This document shows positions 43,730 to 52,019 of a stretch of DNA of 64,000 nt, in pieces. Numbering within the stretch: position 1 is the first letter of the stretch; each line of letters begins with the position of its first letter. Origin of the DNA: Prevotella sp. oral taxon 299 str. F0039 (GTDB taxonomy: Bacteria > Bacteroidota > Bacteroidia > Bacteroidales > Bacteroidaceae); contig NC_022111.1 of assembly GCF_000163055.2 (NCBI RefSeq), forward strand, positions 372,001 through 436,000, in the 5' to 3' direction. Below the pieces are notes generated by a model. That model was given only the letters and a program-made list of their open reading frames with translations, had not been told where the DNA came from and ran no database searches. The position numbers and the translations under genes are program-made.

Positions 43730-45201
43730 TTGTGAAACTTGCTTTTTATAAATTGTTTGATATAGATTCTATTGTTTAGTTCTCTATAACTAAAGAATGT
43801 AAAGATAGCCAATAAAATTATATTTGCAACGTAATATAATGACGAATCACGCATAAATAGTGTGCTCATAAATAGACCTAACAACACAATATAGATGCTT
43901 TGCAACTTCCAAAAGCTGTTGTTAAACTCCATTCCGTAGTGCTTTTTATATACAAAATAGAGCAATAAAGATACAAAAAGATTACCAATGATCATGGCAA
44001 AGCCAATGCCATTAAGTCCAAATAGATAGTAGGCTGCAATGGTAATGATAAAGTTTCCGCCGTTACCCAACAACGCATCGTATATTAAATACATCTTTTT
44101 ATCGCCATGAGCCAATGGAATATACGACAAAGTGGCCCACATAATGCGGAACAAAAGCGAGAATGTTATGCACTGAGTGAGTAGCTCTATTGAATAGAAC
44201 TTAGTCGAAAGCAAAAGCCATAAGATAGGTTTTGTGAAGAGAATGAGTATGACTGAGACAATAGAAATAAGTATAATAAGCAGCTCAGCCTCTTCAGATA
44301 CAATGTTGTTAAATTCCTTTTTATTGTCAAGAGCCTTCGAAAGTCGAGGATAAAAGTCGGCTATTAAGGTCGCAGCAAGTATCGAAAAGTTGCGCATTGT
44401 AATGGAATAAGCCGCTTGAAAGTATCCAACATCTTCTATAGAACCAAAGATTCGAATGAAAATGTTGGTGAAATAGGTAAATAAGTTTATTAAAAGCGAA
44501 CTGAACATAATGATTATTCCCAGTTTAATCATGGGTGAACCAATGCTCCAAACCTCTATCCAAGAGAGGCGAATACGCTTCATTGATAACCTTTTTACAT
44601 ATAAACTGTTGATGATAAACGTGATGATAAAACCGCACGAGATGGCTAAAGAGACGCCTTTATGATTGAAAAAGTAGAGTAGTGGTATGGCTATTATTAC
44701 GCTACTGATTGCTGCAAATATCGTTGTTTGTGCCAAAGCGGTTAGCCGTTGCATTCCTTGTAGAATCGTAGTGTTGCCGTATGACAACAGCATAGCGCAG
44801 GCTCCGAAAGACAATATCATGAAATCTGTGGTGTGATTATTGGCTACTCCAAATGAAATGTCACTGAGAACTGGAGCTGCAAAGATGCAAAATAAGAACG
44901 CAATAATGGCTAATAAACGGATAAGCGTTTTAAAAGCGATGATTATTTTTTGCTGTTCTATTGGGCTTTCGCTATTTTGTGACTGTGCAATATCACGAAT
45001 AGCACTCTGTGGAAGTCCCATACTTGTAACCTGATAGAGGGTGTTGAGTGTGATTAAAAAGATAGAATTGAGCCCAATACCAATAGGACCAAGCAATAAA
45101 GCGATAACCTTTGCTCGGACGATTGACATGAGTGCTTCGATGATTTGCGCACCACTCATCACTATTGTTGCCTTTAACAGACTTTTATAACCATTGCTCA
45201 T
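43726..45201 (-). CDS. wzx: Wzx-type polysaccharide flippase
   Basis: Integral membrane protein of 491 residues with about 12-14 hydrophobic segments, of the polysaccharide transporter (MOP) family. The start SNGYKSLLKATIVMSGAQIIEALMS and the next loop (RAKVIALLLGPIGIGLNSIF) are typical of O-antigen/teichoic flippases. It moves the lipid-linked repeat unit across the inner membrane. ATG 45201 was chosen, since its A is the last base of the upstream gene's stop codon (TAATG); a frame extension of 14 codons would run into that gene. It overlaps the GT6 gene by 4 bases. Confidence 0.9.
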   Translation of the reverse strand: MSNGYKSLLKATIVMSGAQIIEALMSIVRAKVIALLLGPIGIGLNSIFLITLNTLYQVTSMGLPQSAIRDIAQSQNSESPIEQQKIIIAFKTLIRLLAIIAFLFCIFAAPVLSDISFGVANNHTTDFMILSFGACAMLLSYGNTTILQGMQRLTALAQTTIFAAISSVIIAIPLLYFFNHKGVSLAISCGFIITFIINSLYVKRLSMKRIRLSWIEVWSIGSPMIKLGIIIMFSSLLINLFTYFTNIFIRIFGSIEDVGYFQAAYSITMRNFSILAATLIADFYPRLSKALDNKKEFNNIVSEEAELLIILISIVSVILILFTKPILWLLLSTKFYSIELLTQCITFSLLFRIMWATLSYIPLAHGDKKMYLIYDALLGNGGNFIITIAAYYLFGLNGIGFAMIIGNLFVSLLLYFVYKKHYGMEFNNSFWKLQSIYIVLLGLFMSTLFMRDSSLYYVANIILLAIFTFFSYRELNNRIYIKQFIKSKFHK

Positions 45202-46031
45202 TAAATATTCTTTCTTGTGTTTTTTATCTTGCTTTTTAAGCAAATGTAATTGTAAAACGAGCTAACAGCACCGCAATTTCTCATTAGTTGGTATTGAGTT
45301 GCCATTTCTTTAAAACGTACACACAAGCTTTTTCCTTTTTGAGAGTTTACAAAGTTGCCCGTGACATTATTGTCATGTTTGCGATAAAGCATTTGAGGCG
45401 TTTCTACAAAGCCCACCTTTCCGTTTGCTTTATAAACACAGATAGCCACCCACCAATCGTGCATTGGGGCGTATTTCGCTACTGGAAACGATATTTCTTT
45501 AGCCTTTTTGTTAAATAACATGGTGCAACCTGTGATGTAACCAATGAATGCTTGTTCGGTAAAAGAGTTGAAAATGTGAGGCGAAAAATGGATACTTTTC
45601 CAAAAAGAAGTAGACAAAACATTTAAGTTTTCGTCTACCAATTGAAGGTTAGTGAATACCATTCCTGGCGTTGTTTCATCGCAATTTAATGAGCGAAAAG
45701 CTGCTATTTCATTCTCAATCTTATTTGGAAGCCACACGTCATCTTGGTCGATGAACATGTATAGTGGTGAATCTACCTCTTGAAGGAGAGCCATAAAGTT
45801 CATAAAAGGACCGAGATTGTGTCCCTCGTTATCAATGATAACAATGTTATGGTGTTTTTTTTGATAGCTTTCTATTATGCTTATTGTATGATCTTTCGAA
45901 CCATCATCACGCACAAATAGCGTCCAATCTGTATAAGTTTGGGCGAAAAGAGAGTTTAATTGCTCACCAATGAACTTCTCTCCATTATATGTTGCCATCA
46001 AAATGGCTATTTTTCTATGGTTGTTTATCAT
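45201..46031 (-). CDS. Glycosyltransferase family 2
   Basis: Protein of 276 residues. The GT-A signatures IAILMATYNGEKFIGEQLNSL, FVRDDGSKDHT and the metal-binding FIDQDDVWLPNKI identify family 2, close to the rhamnosyl/other deoxysugar transferases that share the QDDVW block. It should add a sugar to the repeat unit. It overlaps the upstream wzy gene by 17 bases and shares one base with the wzx start, so it is tightly co-translated. The actual sugar cannot be told. Confidence 0.9.
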   Translation of the reverse strand: MINNHRKIAILMATYNGEKFIGEQLNSLFAQTYTDWTLFVRDDGSKDHTISIIESYQKKHHNIVIIDNEGHNLGPFMNFMALLQEVDSPLYMFIDQDDVWLPNKIENEIAAFRSLNCDETTPGMVFTNLQLVDENLNVLSTSFWKSIHFSPHIFNSFTEQAFIGYITGCTMLFNKKAKEISFPVAKYAPMHDWWVAICVYKANGKVGFVETPQMLYRKHDNNVTGNFVNSQKGKSLCVRFKEMATQYQLMRNCGAVSSFYNYICLKSKIKNTRKNI

Positions 46032-47223
46032 GTCTTGCCCATTTAAAATAGATGCTATTTTGAGTGCAAATTATGATGAGTCCAATGAACTCTAAGGTTG
46101 CAATAATACTCAAAATTATATTTTCTTGAAAGAATTGAAGAATGAGATTGGTTACGAAATAAGTATAGATACACTTGGCAATGCTGTTTCCATTGTTGCT
46201 CATTCGATAAAGGAAACCTGTAATAGTTCCGTAGATGAAAGCGAAGAATGCCACCCCTTTGTACCCGAAATCTTCAAAGAAAGGTTGAAAAATGGTGTAA
46301 ACATTAGTAGGAACAGGTACAAAAACAAACTCTTGAATACCTGGATTGATATCGAATGGACCAAAACCCCAGTTGTTAAGGAAATGATAAAATGCAGAAA
46401 ATGTGCTGAATCCAAATTGCGTATTGGTGTTTTCTGTGATGTATCCGAATGCCACAGGTGGAGAAAGTACATACATTCCCATAAATTCGAGAAGTGTCAT
46501 ACTATTATCTACAGTGCTGGATTGTTCGGTTCGGGCATTGGTAAAAATGAAAAAGAATGTAAATAGAGGAATAGCAGACATTAGTATTGAGCGAGCTTTG
46601 ATATATCCTTTTTCATAGAAAACAAAGACTAAAGTAGTAATTATGAATAGAATGGGAGTTTTACCCATGATGGCAAATGCATTAATAAGATTTGCCAGAA
46701 TAATGATGCTGAGTTCTGTTTTTGTAATTTTAGGATACATCCATAAGCCTATAACCAGTAGTACTTGACCAATTATAATGGTGTAGTTCAGTATACCGAA
46801 GTTTTTTTCTCCTTCAATATTATAGATGCGCATGTTGTATAAAAGGTCAGCGATGTTATAGCTCATAACAATCTTTAAAATATTATAAAGGTACAAAGGT
46901 GCGATAATAGTAAGCAGAATGAGTAAGCCATTAAATAAAGAGTGATTTATAGTTATGGTATCTTTAATACGATTTCCCTCCTTTTGCGGGAAGACATAAT
47001 AGGTAATTAACGATGAAAAACAGAAAATAGGAACCCATAGATAAAGACAATTGTAGAATTGATCTTTTATAGGATAGAGTGTTTTTCCAGCAAAGAGAAA
47101 AAGAAAAAGAATGAGAAACCAAATACCTGTGGTTAGAAACCAAGGCGCAAAAAGGTCACCGAGGTGGAATGCTTTGAATGCAACTAGAATAATGGCGAGT
47201 AGAATAACAATTGTAATTTCCAT
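46015..47223 (-). CDS. wzy: Wzy-type repeat-unit polymerase
   Basis: Integral membrane protein of 402 residues with about 11-12 hydrophobic segments and a large loop (about residues 230-310) between them. The pattern fits O-antigen/capsule polymerases, which join repeat units in the periplasm; these are poorly conserved in sequence, so the call rests on topology and on its place between chain-length and flippase genes. The segments NTYTIFQPFFEDFGYKGVAFF and GFLYRM resemble the oligosaccharide repeat unit polymerase family. It starts 2 bases after the Wzz gene ends. Confidence 0.8.
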   Translation of the reverse strand: MEITIVILLAIILVAFKAFHLGDLFAPWFLTTGIWFLILFLFLFAGKTLYPIKDQFYNCLYLWVPIFCFSSLITYYVFPQKEGNRIKDTITINHSLFNGLLILLTIIAPLYLYNILKIVMSYNIADLLYNMRIYNIEGEKNFGILNYTIIIGQVLLVIGLWMYPKITKTELSIIILANLINAFAIMGKTPILFIITTLVFVFYEKGYIKARSILMSAIPLFTFFFIFTNARTEQSSTVDNSMTLLEFMGMYVLSPPVAFGYITENTNTQFGFSTFSAFYHFLNNWGFGPFDINPGIQEFVFVPVPTNVYTIFQPFFEDFGYKGVAFFAFIYGTITGFLYRMSNNGNSIAKCIYTYFVTNLILQFFQENIILSIIATLEFIGLIIICTQNSIYFKWARHDKQP

Positions 47224-47225
47224 TT

Positions 47226-48143
47226 TTATCCCTTTAGAAATTGTTGATAAGTTTTTCTACCTAGGATAAACCAAGAGAGAAAAATAAATAATATAATGTC
47301 TGTTGTTACGATGTAAACGATGACATTTGGACGAAACGGCTTTATTGCAACTGTAGGCGATTGCAAGATAGAAAAGGGATAAATAGGTTTCTGTTGCAGA
47401 GCCAAGGCTCTGTTATATTGTTCTTGTTTCTTGTTATATAAGAGTTGTGTACGTATTTTTTCTGAGTTCAGATATGTAATCATCTTTTTTTCTGATGGTA
47501 ATGATGTCTCAAAATGCGCATCGAAATAAGTATCGTAGCATTTTTGAGCATCTTGGTAGATCTCTAAGGCTTTGTCTTTCTCTTTCTTTGTTTGGTCGAC
47601 TTGTGCTTGAATGATAATACCTTTGTTTTGAGAAATTTTATGGTGAAGTAAAGAGAGAATGGAATTCATTAGATGAGCTGCCACCAATGGATTTCTGTCT
47701 GTCATACGAATTGTGATAATGTAACGTTTTTCATCAATCTTATATTTAATTTTAGTTTTGATGGCATCAATGCAAGCGTTAATATCTTTTATGCCCAAAT
47801 ATTGTTGATAGGTACAACGTTTATCATAGATTCTGCTCTTCGCCAGAGCCTTTAAGAAATCTTTGGAATGCAGAATCATTCCATATACTATAGGAGAATT
47901 TGTTCCTAAATCCTTAGGTTCCATGTTTCTGAGTTGGGCTGTCATAGCATCTAAGCCAATGAGGATATCGCTATCAATGTGTTCATCACTAAGCTTGGCA
48001 AACGAAGCATATTCTTTTGGAGTTAAAAAAGATACAGTAAAAGCTATAAACGTACCAATCGAAAGCCCTATAATATATAGTTTGCGATGTCTCCAACATT
48101 CTTCGATAACAGAAAAACTGCTCTGGGGAGTGATTTCTTTCAT
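47226..48143 (-). CDS. Wzz-like chain-length protein
   Basis: Protein of 305 residues with a membrane segment at about 31-50 and another near 275-295 on either side of a mostly helical periplasmic part, the arrangement of polysaccharide co-polymerases. The start segment FLTPKEYASFAKLSDE is typical of the Wzz domain. No Walker motif or tyrosine-rich tail is present, so it is not a BY-kinase. It is the second of two adjacent chain-length proteins, only 7 bases apart. It may control chain length alone or as a partner of its neighbour. Confidence 0.85.
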   Translation of the reverse strand: MKEITPQSSFSVIEECWRHRKLYIIGLSIGTFIAFTVSFLTPKEYASFAKLSDEHIDSDILIGLDAMTAQLRNMEPKDLGTNSPIVYGMILHSKDFLKALAKSRIYDKRCTYQQYLGIKDINACIDAIKTKIKYKIDEKRYIITIRMTDRNPLVAAHLMNSILSLLHHKISQNKGIIIQAQVDQTKKEKDKALEIYQDAQKCYDTYFDAHFETSLPSEKKMITYLNSEKIRTQLLYNKKQEQYNRALALQQKPIYPFSILQSPTVAIKPFRPNVIVYIVTTDIILFIFLSWFILGRKTYQQFLKG

Positions 48144-48150
48144 TTTTTTC

Positions 48151-49212
48151 TCATCTGTTGTTTTCGGGAAAAATAATCAATTCGTGTCTCTTTTGATATA
48201 ATAATACCAAACATCTTGTGATAAATGCAAAGAATATAAAGGTAAATAAGGTATAACTTTTGGGTTTGTTACTGTGTTTAATAGGGACTGAAGCTGATTG
48301 AATCTCTGTGAAAGCAGGTGTCTTTTCTTGTACTTTGGCTTTGGCAAGTTGCAATTGTTGTGCTACTTGTGTATAGATATTGTATTTTAATTGCATCTCA
48401 TTTTCAAGATCGGCTTGCTTGGATTTAAAGGATTCTAGTAATAAATCTTGGTTGGCATCAGCATATGAACCGTAAAGTTGTCGTGAACGAGTGTATTGTT
48501 CTTTAGCCTCACGGCATAAACGTTCCATATATTCTGCATCACTGCGTGCTTTATTTGTTCTGTAGCGTGTGATAAATAATTGCAATCTGCTTTTAATGGA
48601 ATCTGCCATAGTGGCTGCAATAAGTGGATCTTCAGCTGTAACTTCTATTGAAATAACACTTGTTTTTTTGTCCACTGTACATTGTATGTTTTTGCTGATA
48701 GCTCCAGCCACATCAGATTGTTCTTTTGTTAGCATAAAGGGATCAATCTTTTTGTTATCTGATTTTGTTGGGCGACTTAATATCCAGCTGATAGGCTTCA
48801 TCCAAAATGGAGTGGTTTGTTTACTTTTTATATAATCATAATAGCAGATATTAATCTTTCCATCCTTTGATTTAACTTTTATATTGAATAGCCCCACAAT
48901 GAATTGGTTTGATTTCATTAAGTCTGGATATACTTCTGGAAAGATTGCATCACTCATGTTACCTAGGTTCATATTCATGCCTACCATTGATGCAAGTGAT
49001 GAAAGATTTGAGGTTAAGTTGTTACTTGATGAACCTTCAGGAGCTAACATTACGCTTGATTTATAGATTTTTGGACTACCAAAAGCAATACTTAAACCAA
49101 TTATTGCACCTACAAAACAGTATAGAAGTGTTTGTTTGCGGTCTTGGTTTAATACTCTTAAAAAACGAATAAGGTCAATGCCAATCCTGTGATTCGGTCT
49201 TTCTTGTGTCAT
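48151..49212 (-). CDS. Wzz-like chain-length determinant protein
   Basis: Protein of 353 residues from ATG 49212; an upstream extension of 29 codons overlaps the neighbouring gene end and is not used. A membrane segment (about 29-47, LLYCFVGAIIGLSIAFGS) is followed by a Wzz domain (KIYKSSVMLAPEGSS), a long coiled coil (about 190-290, RSDAEYMERLCREAKEQYTR) and a second membrane segment near 325-345. The Pro-rich IQSASVPIKHSNKPK before it is characteristic. No kinase domain is present. It follows the Wza-like remnant by 14 bases, the common wza-wzz order in Bacteroidetes capsule operons. Confidence 0.88.
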   Translation of the reverse strand: MTQERPNHRIGIDLIRFLRVLNQDRKQTLLYCFVGAIIGLSIAFGSPKIYKSSVMLAPEGSSSNNLTSNLSSLASMVGMNMNLGNMSDAIFPEVYPDLMKSNQFIVGLFNIKVKSKDGKINICYYDYIKSKQTTPFWMKPISWILSRPTKSDNKKIDPFMLTKEQSDVAGAISKNIQCTVDKKTSVISIEVTAEDPLIAATMADSIKSRLQLFITRYRTNKARSDAEYMERLCREAKEQYTRSRQLYGSYADANQDLLLESFKSKQADLENEMQLKYNIYTQVAQQLQLAKAKVQEKTPAFTEIQSASVPIKHSNKPKSYTLFTFIFFAFITRCLVLLYQKRHELIIFPENNR

Positions 49213-49226
49213 TTTCTTTGTTTGCT

Positions 49227-49541
49227 TTATTTTATTAAGTTTGTCATTGTGGAGATCATTGTGGCTATTGAGGCCACAGAAGTGCCGATAGAGAGCCATT
49301 GTGCAAATGAGTTTCCTGTTCTTTCGGGCTTACTTGGTACTATAATTTCACATCTTGGGCGTACTTTGGCGTTATGTCCTACCTTAGCAACAGTACCATT
49401 CATGTACACGATATCTGTGTGACTCTTCTTCGCTCTGTTGCCCCAACCATCTGCTTGGTTGATATACCAGTTTGCTTTTCGACCCTTTTCGTAAGCCGCA
49501 GTATTTGGATACATTACGTCACCGCTTATCTTTACGGTCCA
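49227..49541 (-). pseudogene. Wza-like SLBB export protein, C-terminal remnant
   Basis: About 105 codons remain. The segments VKISGDVMYPNTAAYEKG, YINQADGWGNRAKKSH, VYMNGTVAKVG and CEIIVPSKPERTG, plus a C-terminal hydrophobic stretch, match the last part of long SLBB-domain polysaccharide export proteins of Bacteroidetes, which are usually several hundred residues longer. Going upstream, the frame meets a stop at 49542-49544 just before the first matching residues, and the sequence turns into non-coding AT-rich DNA. The gene has therefore lost its 5' part at about 49541, at the edge of the phage-type region. An internal ATG at 49514 could still give a 95-residue product, but without the signal peptide and export domain. 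Confidence 0.8.
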
Positions 49542-50179
49542 TTATACTCGGGAATGATGACTTTGCTAATTATCTTGGAATCATATCTGTATTTCTGATT
49601 GATTATTTCAAGGCTTTATCTAATTTAAACTCCACATCATAAGTGCTTCTACATTTAGCTTTACGCCTTTATTTGTTTTCAGTATACAAAGATATATAAT
49701 TTATATTTAATATATAAAAAGAGTTGTTTTTATCTCTGTGTTATATAACATATTTTTCTTAATGATGTGATACATTTTGAATTTATGATGTTCGGTTTAT
49801 TATTAAACGAAAATTTAATTATCTCCTTTTGTGTTTTTTAGATGAACGAATTTAAAAGAAAAAAATTGTGTATGGGCACTTTATTTTTTGTTATAAATAC
49901 AAAGAAACTGAAAATCTTTTTTTGTTTTTCTCTAAAGAAATGATTTGATTAAATGATTGCTTTTATGTGAGAAGGCGTAATAGCTTAGAGTTTGGCACTG
50001 AAAAGGTAAGGTTTTAGAGGATAAATCGTAAGCTTTTAGGAAGTAATAGCATAGCTTAGGTATCAACCCCAAACAAAAGCAAACAAAATGCCTTTATATA
50101 AGGGGCTTTTAAGGTGGTGGGCTTTCTTTTTATCGTTGCCCTTTTGTATCTTTATTTTGTTATTTTGTTGTTACTTTTG
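49542..50179. other. Gene-poor junction between capsule operon and phage
   Basis: No convincing gene is present. Minus-strand stretches such as TYDVEFKLDKALK and KYRYDSKIISKVIIP look protein-like but are broken by stops, so they may be relics. A minus-strand -7 box lies at 49687. The right half is AT-rich with a short direct-repeat flavour around 49970-50060. No integrase or tRNA was found here. Confidence 0.5.
49687..49694 (-). promoter_or_regulatory. -7 box pointing into the polysaccharide operon
   Basis: The minus strand reads TATCTTTG about 145 bases before the Wza-like remnant. It may now drive the truncated operon. No -33 box was found. Confidence 0.45.
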
Positions 50180-50455
50180 TTACTCCTTTGTTACTCCTTC
50201 TTTTCCTTCATTCTCCTTTATATACTTCTCAAAGTATAGAGCAAGGGCGAAAGCAAAACCGCCAGAGAGTAGTAGAGCAAAGAAAGCACCAAAAGAAACA
50301 AAGGAGGATATAACATCTCGGCTAATACGCCCACTGAAAATTGCGGAAAACGCAACTATGGAGTAAATCAACACGGGCGCCGCTATGAGTAAAAATAGTA
50401 GCGTTAGACCTTTAAAAATTCGGTAGTAGCTTCTTGCTAATTCTGTATTTGTCAT
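50180..50455 (-). CDS. Small membrane protein of the phage region
   Basis: Protein of 91 residues with two hydrophobic segments (about 16-40 and 48-73) and a charged C-terminus (KYIKENEGKEGVTKE). It is on the same strand as the phage repressor and 56 bases beyond it, so it is probably made in the lysogen. Small membrane proteins at this position in prophages are often superinfection-exclusion or similar lysogenic-conversion factors, but nothing in the sequence proves that here. No family recognised. Confidence 0.6.
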   Translation of the reverse strand: MTNTELARSYYRIFKGLTLLFLLIAAPVLIYSIVAFSAIFSGRISRDVISSFVSFGAFFALLLSGGFAFALALYFEKYIKENEGKEGVTKE

Positions 50456-50511
50456 ATGTTAAAAAATTAAGTTTACACATTATCATATATAAGGGCGACT
50501 TTTACACACTC

Positions 50512-51204
50512 CTACAAGTATTCGCTCACCTTTTTTATAGCTCTGTAAATACCTTTTATATCACACCTAGAAACCTCTAACGTGCCATATTTGGTGTTAT
50601 CCGCTGATAGCGTTATGGTATTTGCAGTAGCTAAGTTATTTCTTAAAACCCTTTTTATAGTGAAAGAATTATCGTAAATAATAGCGATTATTTTTTCGTT
50701 TTGGATATAGTCCCATTGCTCGGGTTCAATTTTTTCGCACAAAATCATAGCTTTATTTTGAATTGTAGGCGACATGCTTTCGCCTTTTGCCTCTATGACG
50801 ATGTGCCTCTCCTTTGTGTAGGCTTCGCCCTTCGCTACATACACGGGGTAGGTTTCGAGGGTTGCAGAGGCTTGCGAGAGGTTATCTGCAAAGGAAGCAA
50901 GGGCAGGCACAGAGAACAACGGTAAATATATTAGTTCATCTTTAATATATGGAGCAACAAAGCTAGCGTTGTTGTCTTCGGTGGATGTTGATTTGAGCAT
51001 TTCGCCCTCACCATATAAAAGCCAATCTCTATTCAGTTCGGGAAAAGCTTTCAGAACATTGCTCAATTTTTGCTCTCCAAAACTTTTTCGCATCGAGGTG
51101 ATATACCCCGTTGAGAGGTCTGCAAGGCTCTCAAATTCTTTCATTGTTAAGCCCTTGTATTTTATAAAATACAAGGCTCTCTCCTTTACGCTACTTGTAC
51201 TCAT
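50512..51204 (-). CDS. CI-like phage repressor with S24 peptidase domain
   Basis: Protein of 230 residues. Residues 1-60 form a helix-turn-helix domain (YKGLTMKEFESLADLSTGYITSM), unusual enough to suggest a phage-specific DNA site. Residues about 95-225 are a LexA/CI-type S24 domain with the catalytic Ser143 in GESMSP and the catalytic Lys184 in SFTIKR. Such repressors hold the lytic genes silent and cleave themselves on DNA damage. A cleavage site of the Ala-Gly or similar type is not obvious; the linker around residues 75-95 is a candidate. It faces the early operon across two operators at 51234-51267. Confidence 0.9.
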   Translation of the reverse strand: MSTSSVKERALYFIKYKGLTMKEFESLADLSTGYITSMRKSFGEQKLSNVLKAFPELNRDWLLYGEGEMLKSTSTEDNNASFVAPYIKDELIYLPLFSVPALASFADNLSQASATLETYPVYVAKGEAYTKERHIVIEAKGESMSPTIQNKAMILCEKIEPEQWDYIQNEKIIAIIYDNSFTIKRVLRNNLATANTITLSADNTKYGTLEVSRCDIKGIYRAIKKVSEYL

Positions 51205-51233
51205 GATTTTAGTTTTAAAATACGTTAAATATC

Positions 51234-51267
51234 AGAGCAATGTTTTGATAAATCAGAACAATGTTCT
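51234..51267. promoter_or_regulatory. Two phage operators, 21 bp apart
   Basis: AGAGCAATGTTTT at 51234-51246 and the perfect palindrome AGAACAATGTTCT at 51255-51267 lie exactly 21 bp (two turns) apart in the divergent region. They overlap the -33 and -7 boxes of the early promoter. Confidence 0.75.
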
Positions 51268-51274
51268 ATATTTG
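51244..51274 (+). promoter_or_regulatory. Early phage promoter
   Basis: TTTG at 51244-51247, a 19-base gap and TATATTTG at 51267-51274 match the Bacteroidetes consensus exactly. Binding of the repressor to both operators would block it. Confidence 0.75.
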
Positions 51275-51319
51275 CAATTGTAATAAGTCCGTAACTTGTT
51301 ACAAATGTTTGATAATCTA

Positions 51320-51327
51320 CAAAGATA
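51320..51327 (-). promoter_or_regulatory. Candidate -7 box for the repressor gene
   Basis: The minus strand reads TATCTTTG. Its transcript would cross both operators before reaching the repressor start, allowing autoregulation. Confidence 0.4.
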
Positions 51328-51333
51328 AATAAA

Positions 51334-51555
51334 ATGAATAAAACAAAAAAGCGAAAGATAATAAAAATGTCGATGGAGAGCAAGAAAGCATTAGCTAAAG
51401 ACTTCCAAGTATCGATTAAAACGGTGTACGATGCCCTTGCATTTAGAAGCCACTCAAACACAGGGGAAGACATCCGAGCCGTAGCACTAAAGAAGTATAA
51501 AGCCATCCTTACGGAAGAAATTTATTTCAGTCCAACAATACAGAAGAAGCGATGA
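51334..51555 (+). CDS. Small DNA-binding-like protein, first early gene
   Basis: Protein of 73 residues, very basic at the start (NKTKKRKIIKMSMESKK). The segment ALAKDFQVSIKTVYDALAF looks like a helix-turn-helix, so this may be the Cro-like counterpart of the repressor. It is the first gene after the early promoter with a leader of about 50 bases and overlaps the next gene by 4 bases (ATGA). I cannot name a family; the Cro role is inferred from position and size. Confidence 0.7.
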   Translation: MNKTKKRKIIKMSMESKKALAKDFQVSIKTVYDALAFRSHSNTGEDIRAVALKKYKAILTEEIYFSPTIQKKR

Positions 51556-51803
51556 CGATTGATTCGCATTTCCACCAACGCAATTTCATGTTTCAGTATG
51601 CAAATTATGGAATTTGGAAAGTTACGTATATCTCGCCAAAGACTGGCGAAAGGTGGTCGGCAGGTGTTACAGATTTGGACTTAATCGAAAGAACAAAAAA
51701 CACACGATTCCCAAAGAGTGATGACTTGCTTAAGCTTTTAAGTATTTGTAAAAACAACACAACTAAACGAAAAAGAGGAACTAAAAAAAATGAAAACATT
51801 TAA
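51552..51803 (+). CDS. Hypothetical phage protein
   Basis: Protein of 83 residues, aromatic-rich in the first half (FMFQYANYGIWKVTYISPKTGERW) and basic at the end (KNNTTKRKRGTKK). The first half could be a small beta sheet binding nucleic acid. It overlaps both neighbours, so it is part of the early operon. Not recognised. Confidence 0.6.
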   Translation: MTIDSHFHQRNFMFQYANYGIWKVTYISPKTGERWSAGVTDLDLIERTKNTRFPKSDDLLKLLSICKNNTTKRKRGTKKNENI

Positions 51804-52014
51804 GCAAATTTTCGGAAACGAATTAAGATGGATTAAAGGTTTAACCCCTGTAGGTCTTATAACCCTTTTTGGAATTTTTATGCAAGCCTTTAGAACGCTC
51901 CAGTATGTGGAAAGCGGTAAAACTTTGGAGTTTATCGGTAGTCTTATAGGTCTTGTACTTTTGATACGCTTTGCAGGAATAATCAAAATAAGTAAAAACG
52001 AAATAGAGGAGTGA
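51790..52014 (+). CDS. Small phage membrane protein
   Basis: Protein of 74 residues with two hydrophobic segments (about 19-34 and 47-64). It overlaps the preceding gene by 14 bases. No family recognised; it may be an inner membrane protein of the early operon. Confidence 0.6.
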   Translation: MKTFKQIFGNELRWIKGLTPVGLITLFGIFMQAFRTLQYVESGKTLEFIGSLIGLVLLIRFAGIIKISKNEIEE

Positions 52015-52019
52015 AAATT

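Noticed and set aside
46126..46566. A 146-codon plus-strand frame opposite the wzy gene
   Set aside because: It lies wholly antisense to a well-supported membrane protein gene in a compact operon and has no protein-like features.
49374..49598. A 74-codon plus-strand frame across the wza/phage junction
   Set aside because: It is antisense to the Wza-like remnant and has no recognisable content.
50088..50366. A 92-codon plus-strand frame near the phage left side
   Set aside because: It is antisense to the membrane protein gene at 50180-50455, and its Phe/Ser-rich start is low-complexity DNA read on the wrong strand.
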